Below, piece after piece: positions 7,184 through 9,291 of a DNA stretch of 9,291 nt; the first letter of the stretch is position 1, and every line of letters starts with the position of its first letter. The DNA is from Acidimicrobiia bacterium (lineage in GTDB: Bacteria; Actinomycetota; Acidimicrobiia; Acidimicrobiales; Acidimicrobilacustridaceae), in NCBI GenBank assembly GCA_018882825.1, contig VERC01000081.1, positions 1 through 9,291 on the forward strand, read 5' to 3'. The position numbers and the translations under genes were made by a program. Below the pieces are notes generated by a model. That model worked only from the letters and a program-made list of their open reading frames with translations. It made no database searches and had not been told where the DNA came from.

Positions 7184-7561
7184 TCAGCCCCGCGGGTCGG
7201 CCGAGACCACCGGTTCGTAGGCCCACACCTCGGAGGCCACGCCCGCCGGACGCTCGCCACCGCCGTGTCCACCCGGATGACCGCCGTGTCCACCCGGGTG
7301 ACCCTCACCGGCCGGAGACTCTCCCGCCTGACGGTGCCCGTCGGCGAAGGACGGGGAGGCCACCCACGCGTCGAAGGCGGCCTCGTCGCGCCACCGGGTG
7401 ATGACGAGCCACTGGGTACGACCATCGGTGGGCTTCAGCAACTCGAAACCCTCGAAGCCGTCGGCCCCGTCCACCGCCCCGGCCCGGGCGGCGAACCGTC
7501 GGGCGAGTTCGTCGCCGGCTTCGGCCGGCACGGTGATGGCGTTGATGCGGATGATCGACAT
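7184..7561 (-). CDS. MhuD/IsdG-like heme-degrading monooxygenase (ABM fold) with His/Gly-rich insertion
   Basis: A 125-residue ABM-fold protein with clear resemblance to mycobacterial MhuD: the N-terminus MSIIRINAITVPAEAGDEL, then RRFAARAGAVDGADGFEGF, then W-L-V-I-T-R-W and AFDAWVASPSF. The heme-degradation residues are in place: N7, W66 and a histidine at 76 (ADGHR), with W-to-His spacing as in IsdG. Such enzymes cleave heme in the cytoplasm to release iron, usually as dimers. Between H76 and the last beta strand (about 109-117) lies an inserted segment (about 81-103) rich in Gly and His, containing two copies of GHPGGHG (88-101), which MhuD lacks. The ATG at 7561 matches the family N-terminus and has AGGG shortly upstream. 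It is divergent from map and is followed 7 nt later by a membrane protein. Activity is inferred; non-heme ABM monooxygenases share the fold. Confidence 0.82.
   Translation of the reverse strand: MSIIRINAITVPAEAGDELARRFAARAGAVDGADGFEGFELLKPTDGRTQWLVITRWRDEAAFDAWVASPSFADGHRQAGESPAGEGHPGGHGGHPGGHGGGERPAGVASEVWAYEPVVSADPRG
7260..7301. repeat. Two tandem 21-bp repeats encoding a His/Gly heptad
   Basis: Two adjacent 21-bp units (7260-7280 and 7281-7301) differ at a single base (ggatga versus gggtga near the ends). Read on the minus strand in the monooxygenase frame, each encodes the heptapeptide GHPGGHG. The unit is a whole number of codons, so copy number can change without shifting the frame. 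Confidence 0.9.
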
Positions 7562-7645
7562 GGCCCTGCATCGTTGTCGGCTCCCGCACCCGGCGCCAGT
7601 CCACCCCCCGGCCTGTCGCCGATGGGCGGTACCGATGCCCACCCG

Positions 7646-7651
7646 TAGACT
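7646..7651 (+). promoter_or_regulatory. Candidate -10 box (TAGACT) for leaderless map transcript
   Basis: TAGACT fits the TAnnnT consensus and ends 6 nt before the GTG at 7658, so the transcript would begin at or next to the start codon. The -35 region is poor (ATGGGC or TGGGCG at 17-18 bp). No Shine-Dalgarno sequence precedes the GTG, which supports a leaderless start. Confidence 0.45.
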
Positions 7652-7657
7652 CCGGGC

Positions 7658-8584
7658 GTGCTGAAGGCGAACGATCCGTGCTGGTGCGGCAGCGGACAGA
7701 AGTTCAAGCGGTGCCATCGCTCCGACGACCGGATCCTGCGACCGGGCCGGATCGGGCCCATGCGCACGGTGCCGGCCGACATACCCCGTCCTCCCTACGC
7801 CGAGACGGGTGACGTCCCCCGCCGCCGGGAGGACGTGGTCAAGGACGCCGACACCATCGAACGCATGCGTAGGGCCGGTCGGGCCGCGGCCGAGGTCCTG
7901 GAGCTGGGCGCCGCGCTCATCGCCCCCGGGGTGACCACCGACGAGATCGATGCCGCCGTGCACGAGGCCTACATCGCCCGGGGCGGTTACCCGAGCACGC
8001 TCAACTACCGCGGCTATCCGAAGTCGCTGTGCACCTCGGTCAACGAGGTGATCTGTCACGGGATCCCCGACGACCGGGCCCTGCGCGACGGCGACATCGT
8101 CAACCTCGACGTGACCATCTTTCTCGACGGCGTGCACGGTGACACCAACGCCACCTACGCCGTCGGCGATGTGCCCGAGCCGGCTCGTCGGCTGATCGAC
8201 GTCACTGGCGAGTGTCTCGATCTCGGCATCGCCGCCGTGGCGCCGGGACGCCCGTTCTCCGACATCGGCCGGGCCATCGAGACCCATGCCGAGGCCAACG
8301 GGTACGAGGTCGTGCGTGCCTTCGTCGGCCACGGAATCGGCGAGCAGTTCCACACCGACCTCCAGATCCCCCACTACTACGAGCCGCGTCTGACCCGGGT
8401 GATGGAACCGGGGATGACCTTCACCATCGAACCGATGATCTCGATCGGTTCGGGCATGCATCGCATCTGGCCTGACGACTGGACGGCGGTCACCGCCGAC
8501 GGCACCCCCTGCGCCCAGTTCGAACACACCCTCGTCGTCACCGAGGACGGCGCCGAGATCCTCACCCTGCCGGCCGGCCACTGA
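7658..8584 (+). CDS. map: Type I methionine aminopeptidase with N-terminal SEC-C zinc motif
   Basis: A 308-residue enzyme that removes the initiator methionine from new proteins in the cytoplasm. Residues 7-19 form a SEC-C type zinc motif (PCWCGSGQKFKRCH region: Cys-x-Cys ... Cys-His). A Pro/Arg-rich linker (about 25-60) leads to the pitta-bread catalytic domain from about 65. Metal ligands are visible in order: Asp of NLDVTIFLDG, Asp of HGDTNATY, His of FVGHGIGEQFH, Glu of FTIEPM and Glu of QFEHTLVV; the substrate His lies in NEVICHGIP. The extended form resembles MetAP 1c-type proteins, whose N-terminal extension is linked to the ribosome. GTG at 7658 is chosen because it keeps the zinc motif and sits 6 nt after a TAGACT box. 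A 101-residue gene follows after 2 nt and an ABC ATPase after that. Other map paralogues are usual in actinobacteria and may be elsewhere. Confidence 0.95.
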   Translation: MLKANDPCWCGSGQKFKRCHRSDDRILRPGRIGPMRTVPADIPRPPYAETGDVPRRREDVVKDADTIERMRRAGRAAAEVLELGAALIAPGVTTDEIDAAVHEAYIARGGYPSTLNYRGYPKSLCTSVNEVICHGIPDDRALRDGDIVNLDVTIFLDGVHGDTNATYAVGDVPEPARRLIDVTGECLDLGIAAVAPGRPFSDIGRAIETHAEANGYEVVRAFVGHGIGEQFHTDLQIPHYYEPRLTRVMEPGMTFTIEPMISIGSGMHRIWPDDWTAVTADGTPCAQFEHTLVVTEDGAEILTLPAGH

Positions 8585-8586
8585 AG

Positions 8587-8892
8587 GTGCGCTCGGCCTC
8601 GTTCACGATCGCGTCGATGTGGGTCGACGACGTCGAACTGCGGCTCATGAACGCCGACCTCGTGGTGGTCCGGCGAGCCGAGACGACCGATCTCGACTGG
8701 GAGTGCGTCGCCATCACCGTGCCCTCCATTCCCCTGCCCCTCGAACCCGTGCACCTGGTGATGGACGATCTGCTCAGCGGTCGACAGTTCCACGGCGACG
8801 CCGTGGTGGTGCGCAGCGACGAGCAACGGCATGTGTTCCGCGGCGGTGGTGCCCTCGGTGGGATAGTGGCCGCCGACGGCCTCGAACCGTGA
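8587..8892 (+). CDS. Conserved-looking hypothetical protein of 101 residues
   Basis: Not recognised. The reading frame starts with GTG 2 nt after the map stop and ends 22 nt before the ABC ATPase start. Codon third positions are GC-rich as in its neighbours. The protein appears soluble and beta-strand rich: alternating hydrophobic patterns at VELRLMNADLVVVRR (about 15-29) and CVAITVPSIPL (about 40-50), then an amphipathic MDDLLSGRQFHGDAVVVRS section and a glycine-rich FRGGGALGGI near the end. There are no membrane helices, signal peptide or cysteine clusters (one Cys only). The spacing indicates transcription with map, probably by translational coupling. No function is proposed. Confidence 0.65.
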   Translation: MRSASFTIASMWVDDVELRLMNADLVVVRRAETTDLDWECVAITVPSIPLPLEPVHLVMDDLLSGRQFHGDAVVVRSDEQRHVFRGGGALGGIVAADGLEP

Positions 8893-8914
8893 CGCCGATC
8901 CGACTGGAGTACCG

Positions 8915-9291
8915 ATGACACGCCGCGACGACCCGGGCGGCACCGACGAGGTGATCCGCACCGAGGCACTGACCAAGGTGTACCCGGGCGACATCCTCGC
9001 CGTCGACCACCTCGACCTCGCCGTGCGCCGTGGGGAGATCTTCGGGCTGCTCGGACCGAACGGGGCCGGCAAGTCCACCACCGCCGGCATGCTCACCACC
9101 CGGGTGATGCCGACCAGCGGCCGCGCCATCGTCGGCGGTGTCGACGTCGTCGCCCATCCCACCCGGGCCCGTCAGTCGATCGGCGTGGTGCCCCAGACCA
9201 ACACCCTCGACCGGTCGATCAACGTCTACGAGAACCTCTACTTCCACGGCCGCTTCTTCGGCATGACCTCACGCACGGCTCGGGCCGAGGC
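8915..9291 (+). CDS. ABC transporter ATP-binding protein (DrrA/NodI-like), 3' end outside window
   Basis: The first 125 residues of an ABC ATPase. TEALTKVYPGDILAVDHLDL at 17-36 is the beta-strand and A-loop region with Tyr23. Walker A is GPNGAGKST at 47-55, the TTRVMPTSGRAIVGGVDVVA stretch is typical of the DrrA/CcmA/NodI exporter group, and the Q-loop glutamine is Q94 in VVPQTNTLDR. LSGGQ and Walker B lie beyond the right edge. Proteins of this type pair with an ABC-2 type six-helix permease, usually encoded directly downstream, and export drugs, lipids or polysaccharide. The ATG start has GGAG at 8906-8909 with 5-nt spacing. It may be co-transcribed with map and the small upstream gene. Substrate unknown. 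Confidence 0.93.
   Translation, partial: MTRRDDPGGTDEVIRTEALTKVYPGDILAVDHLDLAVRRGEIFGLLGPNGAGKSTTAGMLTTRVMPTSGRAIVGGVDVVAHPTRARQSIGVVPQTNTLDRSINVYENLYFHGRFFGMTSRTARAE

Noticed and set aside
7177..7425. Longer N-terminus for the four-helix membrane protein, starting at 7425
   Set aside because: It would overlap the monooxygenase gene by most of its length and add an Arg/Pro-rich stretch with no signal or domain; GTG at 7176 starts right before the first helix.
7623..7641. TGGGC ... GCCCA inverted repeat around GGTACC between the monooxygenase and map
   Set aside because: Arms of only 5 bp with a 9-nt loop are expected by chance at this base composition; noted only because it lies in the divergent promoter region.
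7562..8581. Upstream extension of the MhuD-like frame to 8581, giving 465 codons
   Set aside because: The extension is antisense to map. The ATG at 7561 matches the MhuD N-terminus exactly in length, so it is the real start.
8377..9162. 261-codon minus-strand reading frame
   Set aside because: It is antisense to the map 3' end, the small gene and the ABC ATPase; Walker A on the plus strand settles the coding strand.
1..9291. CRISPR array, tRNA/rRNA genes, insertion sequences, phage or toxin-antitoxin genes
   Set aside because: No regularly spaced repeats, no cloverleaf-like sequence and no transposase or integrase motifs were seen on either strand.

Overview
This is a high-GC window (strong G/C preference at third codon positions, many GTG starts, TAnnnT-type -10 boxes), consistent with an actinobacterium. 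The combination of genes and the protein style suggest Acidimicrobiia or a relative, but that placement is an inference. Most of the window is ordinary chromosome. The most distinctive parts are a compact three-gene operon (a polyprenyl-phosphate-type glycosyltransferase followed by a split transketolase) and a small heme-oxygenase-like gene with a membrane-protein partner.

Layout. (1) Bases 1-1341, minus strand: the 5' part of a FakA/YloV-family gene (DAK2 domain fatty-acid kinase subunit) that runs off the left edge. (2) Bases 1519-1994, plus strand, divergent from it: rpmB (zinc-ribbon ribosomal protein L28) followed 2 nt later by a small divergent cold-shock-like OB-fold protein. The 177-bp gap between the divergent genes holds a good sigma-A-like promoter for rpmB and a possible leaderless promoter for the fakA-like gene. 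(3) Bases 2167-3957: GTP-dependent phosphoenolpyruvate carboxykinase, pckG, standing alone. (4) Bases 4045-6736: GT2 glycosyltransferase with two C-terminal membrane helices, then transketolase N-terminal and C-terminal subunits, each joined to the previous gene by an ATGA overlap. A perfect 9-bp inverted repeat lies just upstream. (5) Bases 6811-7561, minus strand, convergent with the transketolase: an MhuD-like ABM-fold heme-degrading monooxygenase carrying a His/Gly-rich insertion, followed 7 nt later by a four-helix membrane protein with histidines at or near helix ends. A hairpin separates the convergent transcripts. (6) Bases 7658-9291, plus strand: methionine aminopeptidase with an N-terminal SEC-C zinc motif, a 101-residue protein of unknown function, and the start of a DrrA-like ABC transporter ATPase cut by the right edge.

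How they fit together. rpmB, the cold-shock-like protein and map are housekeeping translation and protein-maturation genes, and pckG is the gluconeogenic gate. The glycosyltransferase/transketolase operon looks like a dedicated pathway that makes or remodels a sugar and loads it on a membrane lipid carrier for cell-envelope decoration; substrate and product cannot be read from the sequence. The MhuD-like enzyme and its membrane neighbour suggest a small heme/iron-handling or heme-sensing unit. No tRNA, rRNA, CRISPR array, insertion sequence or phage gene was seen.
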